DNA of 20,133 bases from Phallusia fumigata. Lineage: Eukaryota; Chordata; Ascidiacea; Phlebobranchia; Ascidiidae. The DNA lies in NCBI GenBank assembly GCA_008931825.1, contig QXVZ01009846.1:4062-24194 (forward strand). The letters run 5' to 3'. The position numbers were made by a program, and so were the translations under genes. This document shows positions 10,874 through 20,133 of the stretch, piece by piece. Numbering within the stretch: the stretch's first letter is position 1; each line of letters begins with the position of its first letter. The notes beneath the pieces are model-generated. The model had not been told where the DNA came from, made no database searches, and was given only the letters and a program-made list of their open reading frames with translations.

Positions 10874-11233
10874 CTAGACTGTGGTTTTCCTGCTGGATCA
10901 CGACACTTTCCGCTTCCCTATTTTAAAATGCTACAGTATGTAATGTCCACCACGCACAACCACTTGCCTGTGCAAGAAACATAAGTTAAGCCAAACGTTA
11001 CGTATACTTGCGACAGTTGCCTCAATCTATGTGCAAAATTCTTTTTTGTTAAGCCTCGGGCAACTGCCATATTTTAATACACTGCTTATTTCAAAGTTTG
11101 TTTCAGATGTCAAAGCTTTTATGCTAGTTTGGCCACGCGGTTGATTATTTAAACCGGTCGGTGTAGGCCTGAAGGCAGGCATCTTTCGCACAATTTGCTT
11201 TTTTTCTAGCGACATTGTGAACAATATAACGCC

Positions 11234-11262
11234 GCCTGAACATCGGCCTGAACATCGGCCTG
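11234..11262. repeat. 12-base direct repeat, 2.4 copies
   Basis: GCCTGAACATCG occurs twice back to back (11234-11245, 11246-11257) and is followed by a partial third copy (GCCTG). It is a short local duplication. Confidence 0.8.
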
Positions 11263-12184
11263 CTTCGTCAGAGCGCAGTTGCTACAGAAGTTTTCAACGT
11301 CGTTTTTTAAAAACTAGCCCCGAAGCGAAATGTGGCTTTGTAGTAATGTTACATCAAGAAAAAACGATTTAAATTCTAACAGGTTCTCTTCAAACTTGGT
11401 AGTCTTTCTGTTATAATTGAATTACTAGGCCTTTCTTGTCCTTCTGGTAACGGGTCTAGGAACGTTGCTGCTAACATATTGCGGTACAATTACAAGGCTA
11501 ATCGCACTGTGCGGGTAAACTTCAAACGGCTGGCACTATCTGCCTATGTTCATACATAACCGGACATTTTTGTAGGCTGTATATTGACTAGCTTTTTGCT
11601 GGGCCATAAAAACCTTTTTTTATGTTGCCATTGTTATACCCTTGGTCAACTGACGGAAAAATAAAACGTGAGCATCTTGTCAAATAGTCGACGTCGCATA
11701 TGGACTTACTTTTAGGTTGCAATCAGCTTACCTGAAAGTTATAATCGACCGGTATTATACTGTTGTTAGGCCAGTACTGTTTTTGCGCTTAACTTGTAAC
11801 TTTTCAATACTAGTAAACGCTTTGACACATTGGCGTGGTTGTAGCTGTAAAACGGAATCATTCAGCAGGAAACGGGTGGGTAACATTAATGCGGCTGGAG
11901 AAGGGAAGTGGAGGGGAACAAATAAAGGGCAATGCGCTACAGCTACTCTGTTATTAGATAACGCTGTGCAGCATGCAAGGATTGCAGTACGGTACGCAGC
12001 GAAAATCATATAAGGGTGGGCCACAGTGGCACAGCGCGCCCTTCGTAATGAGGTACCTGGTACGCACAATTCAGCAAATCTCGTATCTTATTTGCCGTTC
12101 TTGTGTATCAGGGGGCGATCTATGGAAGTGACTGTGGCACATCATAGAATTGGACGTTTACGCACAGTTACGTTGTAGCACTAA

Positions 12185-12190
12185 TTTATT
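12185..12190 (-). terminator. Candidate poly(A) signal of copy C
   Basis: AATAAA reads on the minus strand here, about 210 bases downstream of the copy C stop codon. This is a normal distance for a 3' end, but a hexamer alone is weak evidence in AT-rich DNA. Confidence 0.35.
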
Positions 12191-12401
12191 TGCAACATTT
12201 TAGACGTGCAAAAACTATACAGCATTGCACCTAAAGTGGGGTAGTGTTTTCTTGTGTTTCATGTGCACAATAGAAATCTTGTTCATGTACACAATAGAAA
12301 TGAAACCTTGCACATTAAAAAAGATGTAACAAAACCCTTTTGATGAAGGTATTGCTTGGATCTGGCTTCGGGCATTTACTCTGGCCTTTGCAAAGTAAGC
12401 C

Positions 12402-15400
12402 TTATGTAACTTCAATTCCGTCAGAATAGCTGTCAAGGTCCAGCGATTCTGCTTTTGTTGCTCGCTTGCGACACCCGGCGCTTCGGTAAAAATGTAAGTG
12501 CCAAAAAAGTTCAAACGCGGCTGCGCAAAGTCCAAGACCCACTCCAATGTAGTAAACCAAAGAAAGATTGTCTGTGCTGCTAATAAGCATACCTGTATGT
12601 ATGTGTAAGAAAATATATCAGGTGTTTGTAAAAGTAAAAAGCATGTTATATTACAATTGTAACACTTTAATCTATTGTCCGGGCTAATTACAACACTTTG
12701 TAAATAGTAAGAGGCTGTAAATATTGTGTTAAGTCTGATAATCGTATAAAGCCAAGGACGGCGGTTGCAACCCAAATCAACGTTGTGGACTTACCAATTA
12801 AGTACTGAGTCGCGCTGGCTGCTCCAAACGCAATAGTGCAGCAGTAACCGAAAGCTGATGAAAAGAGTTTTTGACCGAACACATCATTTGGTGTGATGGA
12901 CCTCAGTCCGGAGATTCCTCCTCCAAATAGTCCCACCGCCGTGCTAGCTACCATAGCAGCCAGGTAGCTTCGGGATAGTGAGAGAAACAGGACTGCTGCG
13001 CCAACCAGGGATATTAGTATTGACTGAAATATGAAATAAGAATACGTTAAGTTGGGTTTCGCGTAACAAAATTATGAGGCCGAGTTTTGTGGCTTAATTT
13101 ATTAAGACAATGTTGGATATTAGGCTTTGTTTTGGTAAGATAACGTTGGATAGTGTGCTTTGTTTTGGTAACATAGACTATTGTGTAGTAGACTTCAAAA
13201 AACTAATGGACCTTTCATTGGTAAGATGAAGTTAGTTATTGGGCATTTGGTTTTGTAAAAAATTTTGGGCCTTGCTTTGGTAAGATCAAGGCATGCGTAC
13301 TGGTCATCAGAAACAAGGAAGTAGGCAAGCGTAAATATCACTAGGAGAAAATGAGCACAGCTCTCTATACCGTCAAGTATTTTAACAGTTTAAATGGCAA
13401 CAAAACCAACAATTTTTGCGAAATTTAGGCAGAAAACAGGTACTTGTACCAAAAAGGTACAGCAAACTTAAAAACTGTATGCTATTTAAATGATATCATG
13501 CAAGCATAAGACACTAAAATTTACCCAGTTTGAAATATTTTGCTTACCGAACATAGAATTCGGTGTTCGACCCGAATTCGACCAGACAGGAGGGAAAACA
13601 GAATCTTAGCGACTCCGTCTCCCACAGAGAGAGCCGACACGAGAGTAGTAGCAACAAACATATCCAGGTTTAACACTAAATTTCAAATGGTCGAGGATTA
13701 GTTCCAGATATTGCAAACACGCACAAGTCTTGCACAGAACACGATTTAACTGGAGGTAAAGGGTTAACTTTTTTTTAACCATATATGTGCTGTGTATTTG
13801 TGGCACAGTTTTAAGCTTCTCGTCACTATGCACCGATGATGACATTTGTTAAAATGTTTGCATAACATTATATTGACTATATGCAAGCTTCTGGCAGTTA
13901 TGGTTTTATTACGGGTACTTTTTTAGGTCCATGTCTTGTGTTTCCTATCTTTCCATGTCCTAAAATGTGCTCGTTTATGAAACCTCGATCAGCGCCATAC
14001 TTTCTCTCTATCTAACCCTTTTTTTTGCAAAAAATACGCAACGTACGTGTTCTAACCTGCATTCTTTAACAATACACATGAAAAAAATTTAACACACACA
14101 AACCTTTGGTCCCGTAGAGTGGTAGATAGGAAAGGGCGGAAAAAAATAAACTGCAAAATGCGGAGCTGGCGATAACGTAAGCGTAGAAAGATGGATCGGC
14201 AAAAAGTTTCATGTCGAGGAGTTTGTGTAGCCGTGACAGCAGGTTAAAAAGCGTTCTTTTTTCTCTGCAAATATCACACCTGCAGTTTTTTATCATGTTT
14301 CATTCGCCAGCAGCACGGTCTTTGGGAGAGGGACCAAACAGGTGCATTGATCCGGGACCCTGACCGACAGACCGTTTAAAAAGTGTTTGCACATACATAT
14401 CTGTATAAAGTGGCGTATTTCTATCTTTACGAAAGTTAATCCGCGACAAAACACTAATTATTCTCAATTTTGATTAATATTAGGGGCGCCAGTTGGGTTT
14501 GTACAGCCTAACAAGACTTTCTTAAAGGCCACCAACACTGTTTAAAAGTTATGTGAATGCACTTTAACCATTGTCAATCTGCAAAAAAAAAATCGTAAAG
14601 CATTGTGAATACACAACATGGTAAAATGCTACCTGCGCTTGTTAAGCTTGTTTGTGGTTTCCCTTGGCGGGGATCGGAATCTTCTCATAGCAACGCCGCA
14701 AACAACAAGGTTTAGGAATAAGCCAGAAATTATCTGCACAAAGTCATAATTAATAAACTGCTTTCGTGGCTGCAGATTTCCCCAAGTTCAACTTGCATCA
14801 TCTGTACTGCGTTGTTTGCTTGATAAAGTAACCCAAATTGGACCAAAATGTGTTAGAAAAAGACTGGACGGTTTATTTACTGGCCTACTTACAACATCGT
14901 TTTGTGCTCCGAACGGGGAAAAAAATGTGTTTGCCTTATTACAACTAACAATTAACTGTTAATTTACTGGTAAATTTACAATATCCCTATGTCCACTTAC
15001 TTGCAGTGCTCCACGCCAGCCGTACGTTTCGTTAAAGTACTGAAAGCAAGGACACAGAAGAAACGGACCGACGCTGACTCCAAGGTAAAACATCTGGGCA
15101 AAAAAATTAGCCACTTTCTGGTCCAACGTGTTCGCAATTGCCATGGTTGAAATCTGTAGGGGAGCTAGAGCAAAGCCTGCGCAAAAGTTGCAAAGGCGAA
15201 ACGGCTGTAATATTAGCTTTTATGTGTTAAAATTCTTGAAAATGAACCAAGCGTTTTGTCTGATGGAAAGGGCCTTAACCGTCCCCATGTGCAGGCAGCG
15301 ATTACTATTAGGCTCTGTAAGTACGTGTTTCGGCCATAAATGTAAGAGTATAACATAGACTTTTCAGATTAAAAATTACAGTTTGCAAACAATTTTTGAC

Positions 15401-17062
15401 AAGCACTATATATGCCAACAGGGGTCGCTTGAGAAGTTTTGCCTTCGGCCCCCAAAAGGCAGAACAGTTCTTTGTTTCATTGGTGTTCATGCTTTTTTTA
15501 ATTTAAACAATACTTTTCAATGCAAAGAAATGCAAATGAAGGATTTGTAACCCGAACCTGGTTGTCCCTACTCCCTAAAAACCCGTTGCATATTCTATCC
15601 CAGATATTCCATTGAAAACATGTTAATAATCCTTTGTTGTTTTCACCAACCGTTGTGATTTCTATTTTTCCGGACTAACTTAACAATTCGTCTGTAGCGT
15701 CATATTGGGCAAAACAATATGTGTTCCATTGGGTGACTGCCTGTTTTTCTAAAGCGTCCTAATCGGTTCAAAGACAAGGTGCCGCGCATTACATGTTTGA
15801 AAGTCGTTGCTGAGTTAATGTGAACTTCTGTGCTGTAATGTGCAGGCAAGGATTTGATTGAATGAAGTTTGTTAATAACAGGCGACAGGTTGGTGCTCAA
15901 TTAAACCAAGTTGTGACACTGATGTCATACTACTGATTTACATTGCTGGTAAGTTTGATCTTAAAACCCTAAATGTACCGAAACCTAACTCATGGATATT
16001 GTTCACTGTGTAGAACCTGATCAACTTTGCGTTCTGAAAGTTTTGTGCCAAGTGCTATTCCCTGTGGCAAAACTAGGTTTATTAATTATGCGATTTGCTG
16101 CGATGTTGTTGTATTTACGCTTTCCTTTTTTTCTGCACAGAAAAACCGAAATTGACTGAACAAATGAAGTGGTTTGTTTTGGAACCGGGGGCTCCCCTTT
16201 TCACGCGGTCAGGGCCGAAAATGCATTTTTGACGCACTACGAAAAGTGTTACAAATAACATGATACAAACTTGGTATACCTGGTATTAGTCCCACCCCTA
16301 ACGCAGTAAGCACTATATCTGAGGAGAAGGACGCCAAGAGGATGGAAATGCAGGAAAGGACGCCCCATGCTATCACAGTGTTGCTGTATCCGAACAACTT
16401 GAACATTGAACCGCAAAGTCCACCTATAATGTAAGTAAAATGTCCTTTAACTTAAAATATGTGTGTTAAATTTTACTGCTGATTACAAGATAACGCATTG
16501 CCACATAACCACACGTCAGAACGGCAGAAGGTCGAACCGTTTCACTGTAAGGTAGTGTTGCTTATCCTGCGTTTTGTAGTTGGAAAAGCTTTGGCGGAGC
16601 GGTTTTGGTTTAATACACCGACATTTGCACAATATCAATTATGTCCGTGAATGTACCGGGTAATTTTGTGGTTAGTCAGCTGCATCAAGAAGTGTATTAC
16701 CTGGTCGCCATGTTACTCGACCAAATCTCAGTATTGAACACATCAACTTGCTATTACTCCAAATTAATCTACGACTTTAGTAAATCTTAAGATACGAGTT
16801 GTACAAATCGCTTAACATTGCGTAAATCGTGTTCAATAGAAATAGATGCAAGTCACGAAACTTCTCTATACTCACTTCCAGCAGCGACTCCAACAAATGC
16901 AAGACTGCTGATCAACGAAGCTGCCGCATAATCAACTTCAAAGTCCTCCACCAGGGAGTCGTAGAACAAGGTGTAACACCGGACGGTGCTTCCCCATAAA
17001 CACGATACGTAGACCCCACATAGCAAAACTATTGCAGACGAACCGTCTAAGCTACATCTCAT
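12402..17062 (-). CDS. SLC16/monocarboxylate-transporter-like MFS carrier, tandem copy C (8 exons)
   Basis: Third and longest gene of the array. Coding exons (minus strand): 17062-16876, 16423-16280, 15176-15001, 14733-14633, 14264-14104, 13675-13548, 13023-12795, 12592-12402. They join in frame to 438 aa and stop at TAA. Expected topology is 12 membrane segments: TM1 about 10-30, TM2 47-66, TM3 77-96, TM4 98-120, TM5 128-152, TM6 165-188, TM7 229-250, TM8 261-286, TM9-12 about 300-412. YGWRGALQ precedes TM6, DPSFYAY opens TM7, and VGDGVAK (Asp276, Lys280) lies in TM8. The start ATG is the first in the conserved exon 1, with MRCSLD at the N terminus. Exon 4 is one codon shorter than in A and B. 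Exon 5 has a second in-frame acceptor 15 bases upstream (exon start 14279) that would add five residues. Intron 2 is the longest in the array at 1.1 kb. A candidate poly(A) signal lies about 210 bases past the stop. The substrate cannot be predicted. Confidence 0.9.
13112..13290. repeat. Degenerate tandem repeat, about 33-base unit, in intron 6 of copy C
   Basis: GTTGGATATTAGGCTTTG at 13112 is repeated as GTTGGATAGTGTGCTTTG at 13145, each followed by TTTTGGTAA. More decayed versions follow at about 13210-13290 (CATTGGTAAGAT, GCTTTGGTAAGATC). Confidence 0.6.
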
Positions 17063-17656
17063 ACTTTTTTTGTCAGGTTGTGCTTAAAAACAACAACCTA
17101 TAGACACTTACAAAGACAAGGCTCTAAATCCTGACGCTAAAAAAAAACGATTCATTTTAACTTCATTTGGCACTTTAGGCGCAGCCTAACAGTATTTTTT
17201 CGCAACACGTACACACCATGCTTCCACGACTGCAACGCGTTTGACAATACGTTAAATTGTAGGAAAGCCTGTTTAAACGGAAATGATTCAGCTAGCGTCT
17301 CTTCTAACGAACACAACATCATCGTTGCAATTTTATTACAACTCAAAATAAATCTGCTCTACAGTTTAAACAAACTGGCAAAAATGCTTCTGAAACCACC
17401 GATAGGAAATGAAAAAAAAAAACGTTTTCGCTTCGCAGCTGTTTTAGTTTAGCGTTTCGCTTAGCGCCACAGCCACACTGCGCTTTGCCTTTGACAGCAA
17501 ATATCGTTATAAAAGTTTTACACAAAATTAAAGACACGTACACTTACGATCATTGCCCTAGACTTTATTAGTTTTGAGGGCCTAGGAAAAACGTCATGCG
17601 TATGTGTGGAGTAAGCCTTACTGGTTACAAGGTTAGTTAATGAGTGGCTAAAACTG

Positions 17657-17974
17657 TCAAGTTAGTTGACCTATGCCGCTGACAATTGAAACCGATTGGT
17701 ACCAAGCCCCAGAGCCAACCACTTGTATTAGCCAAGAATCTTGATTGTCCAGTGGCTGACCTTGACAGAGCACAGTTGCTGCAATATTAACATGTTTGGT
17801 CGTAGCAAGCCCAAATTCAGTTGTCGCAGTGGGAGGACTGCTGTCATTGTCCAACATGCCATTCACAACAACTTCACTTAACACAGCGTTGCTACTGAAG
17901 TACGTCCACTTAGATACATTCGCCAACCACTTGTGGTTTTGTTGTCGTGACTGGCTTTTATTTTGTGTCAGCAT
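17657..17974 (-). pseudogene. Possible isolated exon or relic of a fucolectin-like (FTP) domain
   Basis: About 105 codons are open on the minus strand. From about residue 19 the frame reads NVSKWTYFSSNAV, then VVVNGMLDND, then after a Cys a QDSWLIQV block followed by YQSVSIV. The order (Asn-Val start, Ser-Ser, a [N/D]G turn, Cys, Trp-x-x-x-Val, then a V-x-I strand) resembles the N-terminal half of fucolectin/tachylectin-4/pentraxin-1 lectin domains. The frame stops soon after, no clear donor or acceptor was found, and no partner exon is visible, so it may be a relic or a chance open frame. The opposite strand is also open here for 62 codons, which weakens the case. The family call is by eye only. 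Confidence 0.25.
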
Positions 17975-18103
17975 TTGGACTTAGACCCGAAATTGCTCAA
18001 CCACCGTCGAGCAATGTTTACCAAACGTTTTCTACGACGTTGACGGTGTGCAGTGCATTTAGGTAAATAGGCCATGTTTGCCATATGCTGCCTTTGAGTA
18101 GGC

Positions 18104-18180
18104 CAGTGGTTCCCAACCTTTATCGATTCGCGACACCCTTTTACTGAGAGCTATGTATCACGGCACCCGTAGGCGCTTAC
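18104..18180 (+). mobile_element. hAT-type transposon end, partial
   Basis: CAGTGGTTCCCAACCTTTAT followed by CGATTCGCGACACCC matches the common hAT terminal inverted repeat with its inner CGCGAC(A/C)CC box. I could not find a convincing matching end downstream, so this is a solo or truncated terminus with an undefined right boundary. Confidence 0.55.
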
Positions 18181-19491
18181 AAGGCAACTTTAAAACGAAC
18201 AGTATAAAGTAAACAGTCATTTTGTGCACTTGCAACAGACTAAAAGTAAAATCATTGTACTTCTGATTATATTGCGTAATCATTTACTGCTTTTCATATT
18301 TTACTGGTCACAAACTTTGTAATTCGGTAACTCAAACTCTAATTAAAGGGTATTTGCGGTATTTATGGCTCAAGCTGCTATCTTAGCTTTAAAATATTCA
18401 TGCTCACCAAAACAAACATTTGCTCGGTGTAAAATTTTCCTAGAAGGAACACTGCCTTAGCTAAAGGCAAGCACACATTTTATTGGTTAGCATGAAGTCG
18501 TATTGTCTACAATTCTGATATCCTGCACCTTTACCTTTTCAGGTCTTGTGACAGATGAGACACTTTCGACGAAGCGTTTTAAAATTTAGAAACCATTTGT
18601 GTATAACGGGGTTGCACCAAAATGACAAGGTAAGCAGGTTTTTTAAACCCGTTGTAATAAAAATTTACCTAGACCACTTACTACATGGCAATTTTTCGTG
18701 AATGGATATCCGCAATAGACGTTGATAGGATATCCACATTCAAACTGTAAGAAAGACTAATGCATTGCAAACACTACTGGCCTAAAGCATTAGCTATCCG
18801 CTACGTTTTAGATAAGACTTACCGTACCCTTTAACTTAGCTCATTACCCCTTGACAAACATACTCGACTTCAAATATTTACCGTATGACTGCAATGTATG
18901 CGCACATTTCCTCGGGCTTCACGACTTGATCACTAAGAATCAACACGCGGGGTCTAGCACAAAAATGCTGACGAAGGTGGTTTATTTAAAGGTCGCGAAT
19001 TCGCGAGTGAGCCGTAGACAATAAAATAAAACTCAATTATGGCTAAACGCAACCTACCCAACTCGTTGCCTGTGCAACTGGAAAATTGCACAACATGCAG
19101 AACTCTGCATCGTTGGATTCTCTTTTAAAAAGATATTGACTATCTTTCTCTCCTAAACAAATATAGCAAACAAGGGTGAACCACTTAATGCTTTTTTGAG
19201 TAACGAAAACCTTTGTGTGGATGCCAACATAAGGCATCATATAAAATAACGGGTTCTTACTGTGACGCCACGTAGTTTCCGACGCTATATAGAAAGTTTT
19301 CAAACAACAAAAATCAACAAATTTTAAGCCTTGAGCTGTTAAGCGGTTTTGAAAAAATCGAAGCCCTAGGCGCGTAAATCCTAAATCCTTGTCTAATTAA
19401 TGTTCTTCAGTTTCACAAACCCGTAACCGTACTTCCCCATCGCATACACACAACAGAAACATATAAGCCAACGAAAAAACACCGCAGCTGG

Positions 19492-19671
19492 TCAGAAATC
19501 CACGGCGTCCATGCCAGAGGCATGTTCTCTCATTCGACAATAAACGTAGGATCGGTAGGCAAGATAAATGAGCAGTGTGCATAGTGACACACACCACGTC
19601 GAAAGGCCCATCACAAGCACGGTGGTTAAAATGAACTCAAGTCGGGGCTTGCCGTCAAAGTCTGGGATCTG
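19492..19671 (-). CDS. Putative last exon of a single-pass membrane protein, family not recognised
   Basis: An open minus-strand segment ends in TGA at 19492. It reads IPDFDGKPRLEF, then about 22 hydrophobic residues (from FILTTVLVMG to LLIYLA), then a basic stretch (YRSYVYCRMRE) and an acidic end (MDAVDF). That order fits a C-terminal transmembrane anchor with a short cytoplasmic tail. Codon use is richer in G and C at third positions than the flanking DNA, which supports coding. The likely acceptor is a CAGCAG pair at 19674-19669, with the exon starting at 19671 or 19668 in phase 0. An alternative AG at 19689-19688 would need a phase-2 donor. The polypyrimidine tract is poor. It would join in phase with the candidate exon at 20076-20133. 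The family is unknown; a chance open frame is possible. Confidence 0.5.
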   Translation of the reverse strand, partial: QIPDFDGKPRLEFILTTVLVMGLSTWCVSLCTLLIYLAYRSYVYCRMREHASGMDAVDF

Positions 19672-20075
19672 CTGTACCAGTTCCAACCTAACGATACACC
19701 TTGTTTGAAAACTTAGACCTAATTATTTGTGGTAGTTATTGTATTAAGCCTACTATGATTGGGCGAAACAAACGCCTTGGTATGAAACGTTTGTATTCAA
19801 ACTTTATGCTAAATAAACTGTAGTTCAAACCTGCTGTTTTTGTTTAATAGAAAACAAGTGTGAAATGAACGTTCTGTGGCATAAAATTTGTACGAAACGT
19901 GCAAGGTATTGCTCTGTTGCCCCCCTTTTGTGTCGTCGTAAAACGCGTTTGTAAATATTTGAAGCATTTAAATAGTGAAATCAAATAAGAGCAGCATCAA
20001 ACTCTTGTAAAATATCCTTTGAAAGAAAAGGAATTAACTAAAGTTTAAACTTTGTAATATTTTACATTAACTTAC

Positions 20076-20133
20076 TTCGCTACAAGGTTCACCTGGGTAA
20101 AGTTCCACTAAAGTATGTGATAGGATTTTGGTA
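20076..20133 (-). CDS. Candidate penultimate exon of the right-edge gene (partial)
   Basis: Running in from the right edge on the minus strand, one frame is open for 19 codons to an exact GTAAGT donor at 20075-20070; the other two frames have stops. The peptide ends ELYPGEPCSE. Phase 0 at the donor matches the phase-0 acceptor of the exon starting at 19671, so the two can be spliced in frame across a 404-base intron. The rest of the gene would lie beyond this window. The support is only an open frame plus a strong donor over a short stretch. Confidence 0.3.

Larger units (their letters stand above)
10749..12401. other. Spacer between copies B and C
   Basis: This holds the presumed promoter of copy B and the 3' untranslated region of copy C. 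Overlapping open frames lie on both strands at 11717-12069, but neither has recognisable domains, Met context or splice support, so no gene is called. Small repeats and a possible tRNA-like head are listed separately. Confidence 0.55.
17063..19491. other. Upstream flank of copy C, largely gene-free
   Basis: The first few hundred bases should hold the copy C promoter; no core element could be assigned. The candidate lectin-like frame (17657-17974) and the hAT-type terminus (18104) are listed separately. A frame at 19043-19303 on the minus strand has no recognisable domain and is not called. A perfect 14-base palindrome, TCGCGAATTCGCGA, lies at 18993-19006; about one of this size is expected by chance in 20 kb. 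Confidence 0.5.

Noticed and set aside
11717..12069. Overlapping open frames on both strands in the B/C spacer
   Set aside because: Neither shows a domain or splice signals. The region is somewhat richer in GC, which lengthens open frames by chance.
12215..12775. 186-codon minus-strand open frame
   Set aside because: It runs through exon 8 of copy C and its flanking intron in the wrong frame; the correct frame gives the conserved TM12 and tail.
2092..17062. Operon or polycistronic transcription of the three carriers
   Set aside because: Spacers of about 1.5 and 1.65 kb are far longer than the near-zero spacing typical of tunicate or nematode operons.
2092..17062. One or more copies being pseudogenes
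   Set aside because: All 24 coding exons join in frame with GT-AG introns and conserved lengths; no internal stop or frameshift was found.
18993..19006. Perfect 14-base palindrome TCGCGAATTCGCGA as a regulatory site
   Set aside because: About one palindrome of this size is expected by chance in 20 kb, and nothing around it supports a role.
19043..19303. 86-codon minus-strand open frame
   Set aside because: No recognisable family, no good acceptor or donor, and it cannot be joined convincingly to the neighbouring candidate exons.

Overview
This is an AT-rich eukaryotic window whose genes are split into short exons by GT...AG introns of about 70 to 1,100 bases. All recognisable coding sequence is on the minus strand. 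The content is animal-like. A compact marine invertebrate genome such as a tunicate (Ciona type) would fit the small introns, gene density and short MITE-like elements, but the sequence alone does not prove the organism.

The core is a head-to-tail array of three paralogous genes for 12-pass membrane transporters of the major facilitator superfamily, closest in pattern to the SLC16/monocarboxylate transporter family. Going left to right: copy A (6394 to 2092, 439 aa), copy B (10748 to 7878, 442 aa) and copy C (17062 to 12402, 438 aa). I reconstructed every exon by hand. Each gene has eight coding exons, the intron phases are identical (1,1,0,2,1,0,1), and six of the eight exons have the same length in all three copies. 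All 21 introns are GT-AG. All three look intact, so this is a recent-to-intermediate tandem expansion of functional genes. The proteins lack the classical aromatic MCT signature in TM1. They seem to keep the two key positive charges with identities exchanged: Arg where MCT1 has a TM1 Lys, and Lys where MCT1 has a TM8 Arg.

Layout: 1-2091 holds no convincing gene (only a small repeat). Copy A follows, with two MITE-like insertions, a hairpin and a duplicated segment in its introns. 6395-7877 is the A/B spacer, with a diverged 166-base tandem duplication and a 103-base exact duplication abutting an N, probably an assembly artefact. Then come copy B, the B/C spacer 10749-12401, and copy C. 17063-20133 carries a weak candidate exon resembling a fucolectin-like domain (about 17660-17974), a hAT-type terminal repeat at 18104, and the apparent last exon or exons of a fourth, unidentified minus-strand gene at the right edge (19492 to beyond 20133).

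How they work together: the three transporters probably descend from one plasma-membrane carrier and may differ in substrate or tissue. Spacers of about 1.5 to 1.7 kb suggest independent promoters rather than an operon. No RNA gene, CRISPR array or bacterial-type feature was seen.
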